Assembly (NCBI RefSeq): GCF_017352135.1
Contig: NZ_CP071455.1
Span: 813,213-877,212 of the forward strand
Source: Rhizobium lentis
GTDB taxonomy: Bacteria; Pseudomonadota; Alphaproteobacteria; Rhizobiales; Rhizobiaceae
Direction: 5' to 3'
Length of the DNA: 64,000 bases
The notes beneath the pieces are model-generated. The model did no database searches. It saw nothing but the letters and a program-made list of their open reading frames with translations, and was not told where the DNA came from. Positions 53,005 through 62,720 of the stretch are shown here, one piece after another (position 1 is the stretch's first letter; every line of letters begins with the position of its first letter). The position numbers were made by a program, and so were the translations under genes.

Positions 53005-54060
53005 TCAGAATTTCACGACCGCCCGCCCGACAACCTTATTGTCCCGTTGCAGATCGAGATATTCGTTGATCTCATCGAAACTGATCGTCTTGATCGTGTG
53101 TTGGATTTTGCCTGCGGCGGCGAGCGCCATCACCTCGTTGAGGTCGGCGTTATTGCCCCAGAAAGACCCATGAAACGTCTGCTCGCCGGAAACTCGCGGG
53201 AACAACGGAATGTCGATGCGATCGGCAATGAAGCCGACATCGGCATAGTGGCCACTGATCGCCAATAAGGCGAAACCCAGTTGCATCATCTCACGGGCGC
53301 CGGCGCAATCGATGATTGCATCGAGCTTGTCCTGCCCGGTGGCCTTCTTGAGCTCCTTGCCGATATCGCCAGCGGACTTGCCTTTGATATCGATGATGTG
53401 GTCGGCTCCATAGCCCTTTGCGATGGCCAGCTTGTCCGGATTGCGGGCGAATGCAACGACGGCCGCACCACCGCCAAGCAGCTTGGCATATTGTACCGCA
53501 TAGGCACCGAGGCCGCCGATGCCGAACACGCCGATCACCCGATCAGGCCCGAGGCCACCAGCATCGCGGATCTTCTTGATGCCGCGATAGGGCGTCAATC
53601 CGGCATCGGTGAGTGGAGCAAGCTCTTCAAATTTCAAATGCTTCGCGACCTTGATCACGTAGCGTGCCGGAACGGGAATATATTCCGCAAAGCCACCATA
53701 GGTGCCGAAGCCGGGCCAACGCACGTTGGCGCAGATATGCGTGTTGCCGACCTGGCAATGGCGACATACGCCATCGCCCCATCCGGGCGCGACCACGACA
53801 TGATCACCTTCTTCGAGCCCCGCGGCTTTTAAAACGACGTCGCCAATCTTCTCTATGGTGCCGGTGATCTCGTGGCCGGGGATGACCGGCGGGGGAATAT
53901 CGCCGTAGTTCTGGAAAAATCCGTCGACCAGAAGAACGTCGGAGCGGCACATCCCGCATGCCGCGACCTTGACCAGAACTTCGTCCGCCTTGATATCGGG
54001 AACCGCTATCTCTTCCAGGACGAGCGGCTTGCGATACTGGAGTATGCGTGCGGCTCTCAT
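53005..54060 (-). CDS. Zinc-dependent alcohol dehydrogenase-family protein
   Basis: A 351-residue medium-chain dehydrogenase. Catalytic zinc residues are Cys38 (AACGMCRSD), His63-Glu64 (PGHEITGTI). The NAD fold has FGIGGLGAYAVQYAKLLGG. The structural-zinc loop reads VCRHCQVGNTHIC, that is three of the usual four cysteines, the first being replaced; this variant occurs in some bacterial subfamilies and suggests a weak or absent structural zinc. Monocistronic, with hydrolase genes upstream. Substrate unknown. Confidence 0.9.
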   Translation of the reverse strand: MRAARILQYRKPLVLEEIAVPDIKADEVLVKVAACGMCRSDVLLVDGFFQNYGDIPPPVIPGHEITGTIEKIGDVVLKAAGLEEGDHVVVAPGWGDGVCRHCQVGNTHICANVRWPGFGTYGGFAEYIPVPARYVIKVAKHLKFEELAPLTDAGLTPYRGIKKIRDAGGLGPDRVIGVFGIGGLGAYAVQYAKLLGGGAAVVAFARNPDKLAIAKGYGADHIIDIKGKSAGDIGKELKKATGQDKLDAIIDCAGAREMMQLGFALLAISGHYADVGFIADRIDIPLFPRVSGEQTFHGSFWGNNADLNEVMALAAAGKIQHTIKTISFDEINEYLDLQRDNKVVGRAVVKF

Positions 54061-54178
54061 GTTTTTCTCCTCTCCTCGATAAGCTTGGCTTCCTCGATGG
54101 CTGCCTCTGCCGCAGCACTCTCCTCAATTTCTTCCGGCACTCTTGGTAAGGACGTTAAGCTGGTATGGGCGTGTTGTC

Positions 54179-54937
54179 TCAGTTCGCCGGCGCAGCCGCG
54201 CTGGCGATAAAGTCTGCGACGTCCTGCGGATGCGAGAGCATCACGGCGTGGCTGGAGTCGATTTCAACGACCTTGGCGCCGGCACGCGCTGCCATAGAAC
54301 GCTGCTGGCTGGGCGGGATCATGTGGTCGTTTTTTGTCACCATGAAGTAGGTGGGCTTGTCCTTCCAGGCCGGCGCCGTGACTTTGCCCTCTACGGCGGC
54401 GAGCCCCCATGGAACCTGAGACTCGGCCATGAACCGGGTCTTGGCGGGGTCGACGTCCGCTGCGAAAGCCGTCGGGAACTTGGCCGAGTCCACCAGGAGG
54501 AAACCGTCGCTTGGCGGAAGCAGCGGCGCCTTGTCTTCGCCCGGCGTCGGCACCGTGGCGATGTCGTGGACCGACTCACCTGCTTCAGGCGCAAATGCCG
54601 CCAGGTAAACCAGGCTCTTGACCTTGGGCAGGCTGCCGGCCTCGGAAATTACCGCCCCGCCATAGGAGTGACCAACCAGAACGACGGGTTTGCTGGCCCG
54701 GGCAATGACCTGCCTGGTGGCGTCGACGTCACCCTGCAGGGTAACGGTTGGATTCTGGACGGCCAGAACCTCGTAGCCGTCGGCGGAAAGGATGCCGTAG
54801 ACGGCCTGCCAGCCCGAAGCATCGACGAATGCGCCGTGCACCAGCACGATGGACACGGGCTTGTCGGCCGCGTGGCCGACGACGGCGGAAGCGGTTGTGA
54901 TCATGACAGTGAGCAATCCTGTTATCGCGCATTTCAT
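54179..54937 (-). CDS. Exported alpha/beta hydrolase
   Basis: A 252-residue alpha/beta-hydrolase with a signal peptide (MKCAITGLLTVMITTASAVVGHAAD, cleavage after HAA). The oxyanion region is VLVHGAFVDASGW, the nucleophile Ser91 is in VGHSYGGAV, and the catalytic His is in DSSHAVMLSHP near residue 232. Similar proteins are esterases or salicylate-esterase-like. It sits 18 bases downstream of a small monooxygenase-like gene, probably in one unit. A decayed fragment of a related gene lies at 56083-56163. Confidence 0.88.
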   Translation of the reverse strand: MKCAITGLLTVMITTASAVVGHAADKPVSIVLVHGAFVDASGWQAVYGILSADGYEVLAVQNPTVTLQGDVDATRQVIARASKPVVLVGHSYGGAVISEAGSLPKVKSLVYLAAFAPEAGESVHDIATVPTPGEDKAPLLPPSDGFLLVDSAKFPTAFAADVDPAKTRFMAESQVPWGLAAVEGKVTAPAWKDKPTYFMVTKNDHMIPPSQQRSMAARAGAKVVEIDSSHAVMLSHPQDVADFIASAAAPAN

Positions 54938-54955
54938 CGCATTCTCTCCAGTGGG

Positions 54956-55252
54956 TTAATCGACCTCGACTGGGTCGAGAGTGATTGGAGTTCGGTCGGC
55001 GAGCTCGCCGATCCTGGCGGCATAGTCCTTGAAGTGCGGGGTGTCGCGATGCGCGGCGGCGGCCGCTTCGTCGACATAAAGTTCATCGAGCACGAAGCGG
55101 TCGGCATTGGCCTTGTCTCGCCAGATATCCCACCGCAGATTTCCGGGCTCGGCCCGGCTGCGTAGTCGCATTGCCGAGAGAAACGCTCCGAGTTCGGATA
55201 CCTTGCCTGGGCGCGCGGTCAGGATAGCCACAATTTTCGTGTGAGTGGACAT
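54956..55252 (-). CDS. Antibiotic-biosynthesis-monooxygenase-fold protein
   Basis: A 98-residue protein with the dimeric ferredoxin-like ABM fold: KIVAILTARPGKVSELGAFLSAM at the start, NLRWDIWRDKANADRFVLDELYVDEAAAAAHRDTPHF in the centre. Members act as quinol monooxygenases or heme-degrading enzymes; the His in the centre is conserved in YgiN-like proteins. Likely cotranscribed with the downstream hydrolase and perhaps the upstream DJ-1 gene. Confidence 0.87.
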   Translation of the reverse strand: MSTHTKIVAILTARPGKVSELGAFLSAMRLRSRAEPGNLRWDIWRDKANADRFVLDELYVDEAAAAAHRDTPHFKDYAARIGELADRTPITLDPVEVD

Positions 55253-55339
55253 GGTTCATTCCGATCTGGGCGCGAGCTGTCGGCCCCCGTCTGCCAGAGG
55301 GCGGGTCGCGACGACACGCCCGGGGTCTTGCTCAGAGAC

Positions 55340-56014
55340 TCACGCCGACTCGTTCAGAGCGGCGAGCAACTGCTTTGCGAGCGGTCCCGCCGACGCGGGA
55401 TTCTGGCCGGTGATGAGGCGACCATCAACGACAACGTGAGGTTCCCAGTTGGACGTGGACGAGTACTCGGCGCCTTCCGCTCTTAACGCGTCCTCGAGTT
55501 CATAGGGCACGTCTTCTCTGGCGTAGTCATATTCCTCTTTCTTCGAGAAGGAGGTGAGCTTCTTGCCGCGCACGAACGGCGTGCCGTCGCCGAGGTCCAC
55601 TCCGAGCAGAGAGCACGGGCCGTGACAAACGGCGCTCACGAGCTTGCCCGTGCTCCAGGCGCGCACGACAGCCTTCTGGACATCGGCATTCCGTTGGATG
55701 TCGACCATCGGCCCGAGGCCGCCGGGGATCAGGATGGCATCGTAATCCGCGGCATCCACCTCGGCCAACTTGCGGCTGTGATTGAGGCGGCGAAAGGCCT
55801 TGCTTTCGAGAAATCCCTTCTGAGCAGGGTCCTTCTCGTCGTAGGCGTCGTAGGGCGTCCATCCCCCGGCAGGTGAGGAGAACTCGACTGCGATCCCGGC
55901 CTTGTCGAGCTCATCGAAAGGATGAGCGACCTCGGCGAAAAAGAAGCCGGTCTTGCGATTGTGCGGGCCAATCACGGGTGCGTTGGTGACGATGAACAAG
56001 ACGTGTTTTGTCAT
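55340..56014 (-). CDS. DJ-1/PfpI-family protein (Hsp31-like)
   Basis: A 224-residue class-I glutamine-amidotransferase-like protein. The nucleophile Cys130 is in SAVCHGPC with the conserved Glu28 (GFFFAEV); the third triad member is not obvious. Relatives act as glyoxalase III, chaperone or deglycase in stress. It heads the DJ-1/ABM/hydrolase group. GGGGAAAGCC lies before the ATG. Confidence 0.9.
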   Translation of the reverse strand: MTKHVLFIVTNAPVIGPHNRKTGFFFAEVAHPFDELDKAGIAVEFSSPAGGWTPYDAYDEKDPAQKGFLESKAFRRLNHSRKLAEVDAADYDAILIPGGLGPMVDIQRNADVQKAVVRAWSTGKLVSAVCHGPCSLLGVDLGDGTPFVRGKKLTSFSKKEEYDYAREDVPYELEDALRAEGAEYSSTSNWEPHVVVDGRLITGQNPASAGPLAKQLLAALNESA

Positions 56015-56884
56015 GGCTTTCCCCTTGAAAATGATTCAGTCGAGGATTCCGCTTGAAGGCGGCGTCCGCCGTCTCAATGAAGTGGTGACCTTGCACGGAT
56101 GCGACAGCATCACTGCCTGGCCGCCAACTGAATCCGTGGCCTGGCGCCTCTGCGCTTCGCCATCATCGCCGCATGCTGGGCGCCGCATGCTCGGCAATCC
56201 TTTGCCGATCCGCGCCTCATGCGACCGCAACCTCACCATCGCCGCCTGGTGCCGTTAGACCCATAGCCGCTTCCTGAGGTGCTGAATTCCTTAAATGAAC
56301 TTCTTCAAATGCTTAGCCGCTTGGGCTGCCGCACGCTGCGAGCGGCCATCCGCGACCAAAGACGATCCATGCGTCGGGCAACTGGATCTATACTCATGCA
56401 GCGAGTTTACATGGAATGCCGCGTGCCGCCCGTTAATCATGGTAAAATTTGGTAATGAGATTCGGCGACGAGACTTTCTCGCCAGCTGATCCCGTTCCAA
56501 TGGCGCCGGCGCGGCTGATATCTCGTCTGATGTTCCGGCCGAAAGCCTTGGGTGGCCTTCGCCGCCGGCTGAATCAGTTCTGCTCGAACCGGCGCAGCAT
56601 TGCCTGGGGTGCTCGCAATACTGGCCGAGAACGAGTATTATAGATTGATTATTCGCAATATATTTATGGTTGTCCGAGTGCGCCGGGTTCCGCGTTCGAT
56701 AAGATTCAACTGAGTACCGCGCCGCGATCCGTTTGAGAGGCTCGCGGGTTTCCGCTGTTTTGTGCCAACATTCCAGCGGGCGCGCAGATAGGCTCATAAG
56801 CAGCCCCGTAGTTGGACGCTGCGCCTTTCGCTTCGGTGGCTGGTCGGCAGACTGCTATCAAGTTCAGTTCGGTAAGAAGGAATC
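56015..56884. other. Gene-free stretch with a decayed hydrolase fragment
   Basis: About 870 bases without a supportable intact gene. The first part holds an alpha/beta-hydrolase remnant (separate entry). The part from about 56640 onwards is AT-richer and probably includes the promoter of the large regulator at 56885. The middle contains only short unrelated frames. Confidence 0.5.
56083..56163 (-). pseudogene. Fragment of an alpha/beta hydrolase C-terminus
   Basis: On the minus strand, frames here give MAKRRGAR and, after a one-base shift, QAVMLSHP, mirroring MAARAGAK...HAVMLSHP at the end of the intact hydrolase at 54179. The DNA of 56097-56121 matches 54228-54252 at 22 of 25 positions. It is a short, decayed duplicate or relic. 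Confidence 0.6.
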
Positions 56885-59779
56885 TTGAGGGAAAAGATTG
56901 TGACGAGCGACCTTGCTGAGCGGATTTCCCGATCTTTCTCCTTTGGACCTTTCGTGCTCATTCCCGAGCGCCAGTTGCTCTTGCAAGGCGATGCCCGTGT
57001 TCGCATAGGAGGCCGCGCTCTGGACATCCTGACGACACTGGTCGAGCGCCCGGGGGAACTGGTCAACAAGCGCGAATTGATTACACGCGTTTGGCCGGAC
57101 GTCGTTGTCGATGACGGAAACCTCAAGGTCAACATGGCTGCCTTGAGGCGAGCCCTCGGCGATGGCGCCGGGACGACGCAATACATAGCGACGGTTACCG
57201 GGCGGGGCTATAGGTTCATTGCGCCAGTCGAGGTCGTCAGAATGTATGGCCTCGCGCCAACCGCAGCGGCGGCGAGAAAGCGCAGCCACAATTTACCGAT
57301 CGCGACGACGAGGGTCTTCGGAAGGGCCGACGCGATTGAAACCATTCGACGCGAGTTGAATTCATCCCGCTTGGTGTCGATTGTCGGTGCCGGCGGCATC
57401 GGAAAGACGACGGTTGCGCTTGCCGTCGCCGAGCAGACGATCGGCGTGTTCAGAGAAGGTGTCTGGCTGATCGATCTGGCGCGGTTAAAGGATTCGTCGC
57501 TCGTGCCCTATGCCGTCGCGGCTGCAATCGGTCTGGCAACGCACTCTGCGAATATGCTCGCTGCCTTGGGCAGCTATCTCCGCGATTGCGAAATGCTCCT
57601 CGTGTTCGACAATTGCGAGCACATCATCGAAGCGGCTGCCTTCTGTGCAGATCGGATCCTGGCCGAAGCGCCAGGCATCAGGATTCTCGCCACCAGCCGA
57701 GAGCCGCTCGGTGTGAGAGGCGAACGCGTCCGCAGGTTATCGGGATTGGACGCGCCACCTGCGTCGTCCGACTTGAAAGCTGCCGAAGCGCTCGGCTATC
57801 CCGCCATCCAACTCTTTGTAGATCGCGCGACCGACAGGCTGGAGTCATTCGAGCTAAGCGACGCCAACGTGCTGACGATTACGGAAATTTGCCGGCGGCT
57901 CGACGGCCTTGCATTGGCGATCGAACTTGCGGCGACGCGCGTCGATTCCTTCGGCACGGACGGGTTGCTCGCGCATCTGGACGGTCGATTTCGCTCGCTG
58001 AGTGGGCATCGCGCCGGCCCCAAGCGTCATCGCACGCTGACGGCGATGATCGACTGGAGCTACGATACTCTCTCGGAGAGCGAATGTGCGGTCATGCGCC
58101 GGCTGTCGGTCTTTGCCGGTTCGTTCGATATAGATTCGGCCTGCGCCGTCGCCGCCGACGATCTCGACCGGGTGCAGGTGATCGACGACGTCGCCAACCT
58201 GGCCGCAAAATCCCTGCTTTCGGTTGACGTCGCTGCCGACAAGCTTGTCTACCGCCTCCTGGAGACGACGCGCGGATATTGTCGCGAGCGGTTGCAACTG
58301 AGCGGCGAGGAGGAGGTCGTCCGCCGTCGGCATGCGGAGCATATTTGCACGGTTCTGGAGCGCGCAGCGAGCGAGTGGGCGCAAAGGCCGGCCCCGGATT
58401 GGGCTGGTGCCTACGGAGGCGTCCTCGACGATCTGCGCTCGGCGCTGGACTGGGCCGGAGGGGTCGCGGCGGACAAATCGCTGTACGCCCGGCTCGCGCT
58501 CGCGGGAAGCCTGCTCTGGAACCACTTCTCTTTTACCGAAGAATGCCGCGTTCGCGTCTCGCGGGCGCTCGAGGAACTCGATGCAGCGGGGCTTGTCGGG
58601 ACGGCGGCAGAGATGCAACTTCAGGTGTCGTTCGCAGGCACGACGATGTTCACGCGCGGCGCCATACCCGTGGCCATGGATGCGATGCGACGGGCATTGG
58701 AAATTGCCGTCCGGATCGGCGACATCGACCATCAACTCCGTTGCCTGCGGATGATCGGTACATACCAGCTCTTCAGCGGCGAGCACGATGCCGGGATCAG
58801 GACGCTTGAGACCTTCATTTCAATCGCCACCGCGGCGGACCCTTCCGCGTTGCCGGCCGGCGAAACGCATTTGGCCGTAGCCGATCTACTCATCGGCCGA
58901 CTGGAAGGCGCCCGGCAACGCATTGAACGTTTTTATGGGAACGACTTGAAAGACTCCAACGACCCGCGGTTTGCGCGTTTCCTGTACGATGGAAATGTCG
59001 ATGTCGGGATTATCCTGTCGCACATACAGTGGCTGACGGGTTTCCCTGACACGGCCGCTCGCACCACAGAGGTCACAATCGCGCTCGCGCGCAAGACCGA
59101 GCATGAGCTTTCGCTGAGCAATGCTCTCGCATGGGCTAGCCTGACTTTCCTTATGAGCAGGCATTACCAAGAATGTGGCCGCTTTGTCGCGATGCTCGAT
59201 GATCAAGTCGTACGGCACGGTATCGTCATCTGGCGGCCCGTTGCAATTTTCTGTCGCGGTGCAGTGGCCTGCGCTCAGGACGACACGGCGGCCGAAGGAC
59301 TGGGCCTGCTCGAGCAAGCTGTCGGGGAGTTTCGCGCCATAAGGCATCTGGCGCGTTTCCCATTCTATCTCGGCGGCTTTGCGGACGCATTGGCGAAGTG
59401 CGGCCGCCTGGCAGACGCCGCCGCCACCATCCAGGAAGCGCTCGATTGTGCCCATGCGCAGAACGAGCAATGGTGCGTTCCCGAGCTTCTGCGCATCCGG
59501 GCCTCAATTCTGATGGCCGAGGTTCGGCCTGATGAGGCGGAGACGCTTCTCATCGAGTCGATCGCGCTGGCTCAGGAAATCGGTGCCTTGTCATGGCGAT
59601 TACGATCAGCTTGCGACCTCGCAAAACTCTGGCATGTACGATTGCGAGCGCATGATGCGCGCAAAATGCTGCAACCTATTTATGATGAATTCACTGAAGG
59701 GCTGGAAACGCAGGACCTTGCCGTCGCAGCCGGCCTGCTCGCCTCACTTGCGCACCTTGGAGCGGACAGACAGGTTTAA
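56885..59779 (+). CDS. Winged-helix regulator with AAA/NB-ARC-like ATPase and helical repeats
   Basis: A 964-residue regulator. Residues about 20-115 are an OmpR-type winged helix (LVERPGELVNKRELITRVWPDVVVDDGNLKVNMAALRRALGD). A nucleotide-binding domain follows with Walker A VGAGGIGKTTVAL (167-179), Walker B-like LLVFDNCEHI and a sensor TSREPLGVRGE. The C-terminal half is helical, TPR-like. Such proteins sense a signal through the repeats and hydrolyse ATP to switch DNA binding. The start is a TTG at 56885 after AGAAGGA; a GTG at 56900 after TTGAGGG is an equally good alternative. Target genes unknown; no obvious operon partner. Confidence 0.9.
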   Translation: MREKIVTSDLAERISRSFSFGPFVLIPERQLLLQGDARVRIGGRALDILTTLVERPGELVNKRELITRVWPDVVVDDGNLKVNMAALRRALGDGAGTTQYIATVTGRGYRFIAPVEVVRMYGLAPTAAAARKRSHNLPIATTRVFGRADAIETIRRELNSSRLVSIVGAGGIGKTTVALAVAEQTIGVFREGVWLIDLARLKDSSLVPYAVAAAIGLATHSANMLAALGSYLRDCEMLLVFDNCEHIIEAAAFCADRILAEAPGIRILATSREPLGVRGERVRRLSGLDAPPASSDLKAAEALGYPAIQLFVDRATDRLESFELSDANVLTITEICRRLDGLALAIELAATRVDSFGTDGLLAHLDGRFRSLSGHRAGPKRHRTLTAMIDWSYDTLSESECAVMRRLSVFAGSFDIDSACAVAADDLDRVQVIDDVANLAAKSLLSVDVAADKLVYRLLETTRGYCRERLQLSGEEEVVRRRHAEHICTVLERAASEWAQRPAPDWAGAYGGVLDDLRSALDWAGGVAADKSLYARLALAGSLLWNHFSFTEECRVRVSRALEELDAAGLVGTAAEMQLQVSFAGTTMFTRGAIPVAMDAMRRALEIAVRIGDIDHQLRCLRMIGTYQLFSGEHDAGIRTLETFISIATAADPSALPAGETHLAVADLLIGRLEGARQRIERFYGNDLKDSNDPRFARFLYDGNVDVGIILSHIQWLTGFPDTAARTTEVTIALARKTEHELSLSNALAWASLTFLMSRHYQECGRFVAMLDDQVVRHGIVIWRPVAIFCRGAVACAQDDTAAEGLGLLEQAVGEFRAIRHLARFPFYLGGFADALAKCGRLADAAATIQEALDCAHAQNEQWCVPELLRIRASILMAEVRPDEAETLLIESIALAQEIGALSWRLRSACDLAKLWHVRLRAHDARKMLQPIYDEFTEGLETQDLAVAAGLLASLAHLGADRQV

Positions 59780-59878
59780 AAACCGATCCAGCCGCAATTC
59801 GTCGCTCACTCCTGCAGCTTAGCTGCTGTCACTCCATTCCGACATGGCTGAGCCCTCGCCTTGATGGGCGGCTCGCGG

Positions 59879-60814
59879 TCAGTCCGGAAGAGGAATGAAC
59901 TCACCACGATCGCCGATCGGAAGGTCGAAGCGTCCCTCCCCCCACTTTCCGGCTCGCCACTCCGCCTTTGCTTCTTCGATACGTTCCTTCGACGAGGCAA
60001 CGAAATTCCACCAGATATATCTGGGGCCTGAGAAGGTGGCGCCGCCGAGGATCATGATCCGCGCGCCCTTTTCACCCGCCGCCACGGTGATCCTGTCTCC
60101 GGGACGAAACACCATCATTTGCATCGCTCCGAACTCTTGCCCGGCAACGGAGATCGAACCGTCGACGATGTAGATTGCACGATCCTCGTGCTCGTCCGGC
60201 ATCGGCAGACGCGCGGCCGGCGCCAGTTCGACGTCCGCGTAGAAGGTTTCCGAAAACATCCTGGCGGGCGCCTGCTCGCCGTAAGCGCTACCGAGGATAA
60301 GTCGCGCCGAGATACCGTTATCCTCGATCATGGGCAGCGCGTTCTTGGCGTGATGTTCGAATGACGGGGTCACATCCTCATGACTTTCTGGCAGAGCCAG
60401 CCATGTCTGGATCCCGAACAAGCTGTTCGGACCACCCCGTGCTGCGGCACTCGTGCGCTCCGAGTGCGATACACCCCTGCCTGCGACCATCCAGTTCAAC
60501 TCTCCGGGTCTTATGATCTGGTCGGCGCCGGTGCTGTCCCGATGGTGAAAGTCGCCGCGGTAGAGGTAGGTGACGGTGCCGAGACCGATGTGAGGATGGG
60601 GGCGAACGTCGACGCCCTGCCCGGTCAGGAGTTCGGCGGGACCGGCCTGATCGAAGAAGATGAACGGTCCGACCATCTGCCGTTTCGGCGCGGGCAGAGC
60701 GCGACGGACTTCGAAGCCGCCGAGGTCGCGGGCTCGAGGGATGATCAGCGTTTCAATCGCGTCCATTCCCACTTGATCGGGGCATCCGGGTTCGATGCCG
60801 GGGTTCCAGCTCAT
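59879..60814 (-). CDS. Pirin-family protein
   Basis: A 311-residue bicupin. The metal-binding set of the N-terminal cupin is intact: His73 and His75 (PHPHIGL), His117 and Glu119 (VSHSERT). Pirins act as quercetinases or redox-sensitive regulators. The C-terminal cupin ends around residue 290. It is downstream-convergent with the large regulator gene and has no clear operon partner. Confidence 0.92.
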   Translation of the reverse strand: MSWNPGIEPGCPDQVGMDAIETLIIPRARDLGGFEVRRALPAPKRQMVGPFIFFDQAGPAELLTGQGVDVRPHPHIGLGTVTYLYRGDFHHRDSTGADQIIRPGELNWMVAGRGVSHSERTSAAARGGPNSLFGIQTWLALPESHEDVTPSFEHHAKNALPMIEDNGISARLILGSAYGEQAPARMFSETFYADVELAPAARLPMPDEHEDRAIYIVDGSISVAGQEFGAMQMMVFRPGDRITVAAGEKGARIMILGGATFSGPRYIWWNFVASSKERIEEAKAEWRAGKWGEGRFDLPIGDRGEFIPLPD

Positions 60815-61047
60815 TTACTACGTCCTTCTGGTGGCGTTTTCATCCGATGCGTTTGCCTTGGGGTCCGCAGGAGACGGAAGCGCACAAGCTATAGTCTGCG
60901 CGCGCGCGGGTCTACGTCCACATGATCGGTTGCGCCAAGGCAGCGAAAAGCTAGGGGCGATTGGCTGTTTGATCGCCGGCTCAAGCGAGGACGTGGTCGG
61001 CGAGCGAAGACCGCTGCGCGGCTTTCGCTCGCCAACGTGTAGCCCGA

Positions 61048-61707
61048 TTACATTCCTGTGCCAGCCTTGGGCGCCGGAGTGTTGAGCAACTGCTGTTCCC
61101 AAAGATATGCAATCCCGCTACCGCCAACATGCTGGACGATAACGTCTGTGATCCTTGCCGCTTGTTCGGCGCGAGCCCAGTCGCGCTGCCATTCGGCCGC
61201 GAGCGCCAACCAGGTCATCATGTTGACGCCCGCAGCTATCATCCGCTGGATCGCGACCTGGTGCGCCTCGACCGAGACTGCGCCAGAGGCGTCGGTGATC
61301 ACGGTGACATCCCAGCCCTCGCCCGCAGCTTGAATTGCCGGCATAGCGACGCATACCTCTGTCCACAGACCCGCGATGATCAGTTGCTTGCGGCCGGTCG
61401 CCTTCACGACATCGACGACCTTCTGATCCTGCCAGGTGTTGATAAGAGTGCGGTCGATGATCTCCTTGCCAGGAAACACCTCCGCGATTTGCGGGAAGAG
61501 GTTGCCGCCACGCTCTGCGATCACCGTGGTGAGGATCGTCGGAACGTCGAAGGCTTTGGCCGCCTTGGCCAAACCCACTGTGTTGTTGACCACCATGGTG
61601 GGCTCATGGCTGTTTACGTTCGCGAGCTGATAGGGTTGATGATCGATGAGAACGAGCACCGAATCTTCGGGACGCAGGAGTGAATTGAGGCCGTTACGAA
61701 AGGTCAT
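61048..61707 (-). CDS. Isochorismatase-like cysteine hydrolase (YcaC type)
   Basis: A 219-residue hydrolase. The catalytic Asp22 is in VLIDHQPYQ and the nucleophile Cys120 in AGLWTEVCVAMPA, with the cis-peptide region just before it. This YcaC-like subgroup has an unknown natural substrate. The ATG at 61707 is preferred over an upstream frame. It is divergent from the LysR at 61848, its likely regulator. Confidence 0.88.
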   Translation of the reverse strand: MTFRNGLNSLLRPEDSVLVLIDHQPYQLANVNSHEPTMVVNNTVGLAKAAKAFDVPTILTTVIAERGGNLFPQIAEVFPGKEIIDRTLINTWQDQKVVDVVKATGRKQLIIAGLWTEVCVAMPAIQAAGEGWDVTVITDASGAVSVEAHQVAIQRMIAAGVNMMTWLALAAEWQRDWARAEQAARITDVIVQHVGGSGIAYLWEQQLLNTPAPKAGTGM

Positions 61708-61847
61708 GGAATATCCTGGGTTGGCGGTTCGTCGAGGCACATGCGAACGCTCCCTCGGGAGGCGGTCCGCGCGAACCCTGTCATTCTCACATGCGATACG
61801 GTAGTCCTCGTCTAAGGTGAGCTCTGTTGCAGAAAGGGGAACGCCGC

Positions 61848-62720
61848 GTGGAAATCGAGGATCTCAGGACATTCGTGGAAGTTGCCGATGCCGGCGGAGT
61901 GACGCCTGCCGCGCAACGCCTTGGCATCTCCAAGTCAATGGTCAGCAGGCGCATCGCCCGGCTTGAGGCAGATCTTGGCGCGCAGCTTGTCGCGCGGACG
62001 ACGCGTGGGATCGCACTTACCGAAGAAGGCGCCACTTTCCGAGACTATGCGGCGAGAATCTCGGCCGAGATCGATGCGGCGCGCGAGACGATCCTACCGG
62101 CCGGAGAGCTCCGCGGCCGCCTGCGCGTTGCAGCCCCACTTTCATTTGGTCCGACGCACTTCGCCCCCGTCCTGTCTCAAATGGCGCGTCGGCACCCGCA
62201 ACTACACGTCTACTCCTGCTACACCGACCGCTTCGTCGATCTCATCACGGAAGGTTTCGACTGCGCCATTCGGGTCGGCTATTTGCCGGATTCCAATCTC
62301 GTCGCCAGACGTATCGGACCACTGTATGGAAAATTTGTCGCCAGCCCGGAGTACGTTGCAGCCAATGGTTCGCCGGAGACGCCGGCGGAGCTTCTCAACC
62401 ATCAGGCTCTTTTGCAAGGAACCGAAGTCTGGCAGGTCACCGATGGAGACCAAGTCCTCAACGTTCGGCCACAAGGACGCTTCAAGGCCGACAACGGCGT
62501 AGCGCTCCTTGCGGCCGCGTTGGAAGGGCTCGGGATAGCAAGACTCCCGAACGGCCTTACGGATGAACATATCTCCTCGGGTGCGCTCGTCGAGGTGATG
62601 CCACGCCACGCGCCGCCTCCGGCCGGCATCTTCGTCGTCAGGCCTCCCGGACAGCATCCGGCCAAGAAGGTTCGTGTGCTGACAGAGATGCTGATTGAAT
62701 GCTTCGATTCCGGCTCGTAG
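61848..62720 (+). CDS. LysR-family transcriptional regulator
   Basis: A 290-residue regulator. The winged helix reads IEDLRTFVEVADAGGVTPAAQRLGISKSMVSRRIARLEADLGAQLVARTTR. The GTG at 61848 has GGGGA about eight bases upstream and begins exactly where homologues begin; a TTG seven codons earlier is the alternative. It is divergent from the cysteine hydrolase across 140 bases. Confidence 0.9.
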   Translation: MEIEDLRTFVEVADAGGVTPAAQRLGISKSMVSRRIARLEADLGAQLVARTTRGIALTEEGATFRDYAARISAEIDAARETILPAGELRGRLRVAAPLSFGPTHFAPVLSQMARRHPQLHVYSCYTDRFVDLITEGFDCAIRVGYLPDSNLVARRIGPLYGKFVASPEYVAANGSPETPAELLNHQALLQGTEVWQVTDGDQVLNVRPQGRFKADNGVALLAAALEGLGIARLPNGLTDEHISSGALVEVMPRHAPPPAGIFVVRPPGQHPAKKVRVLTEMLIECFDSGS

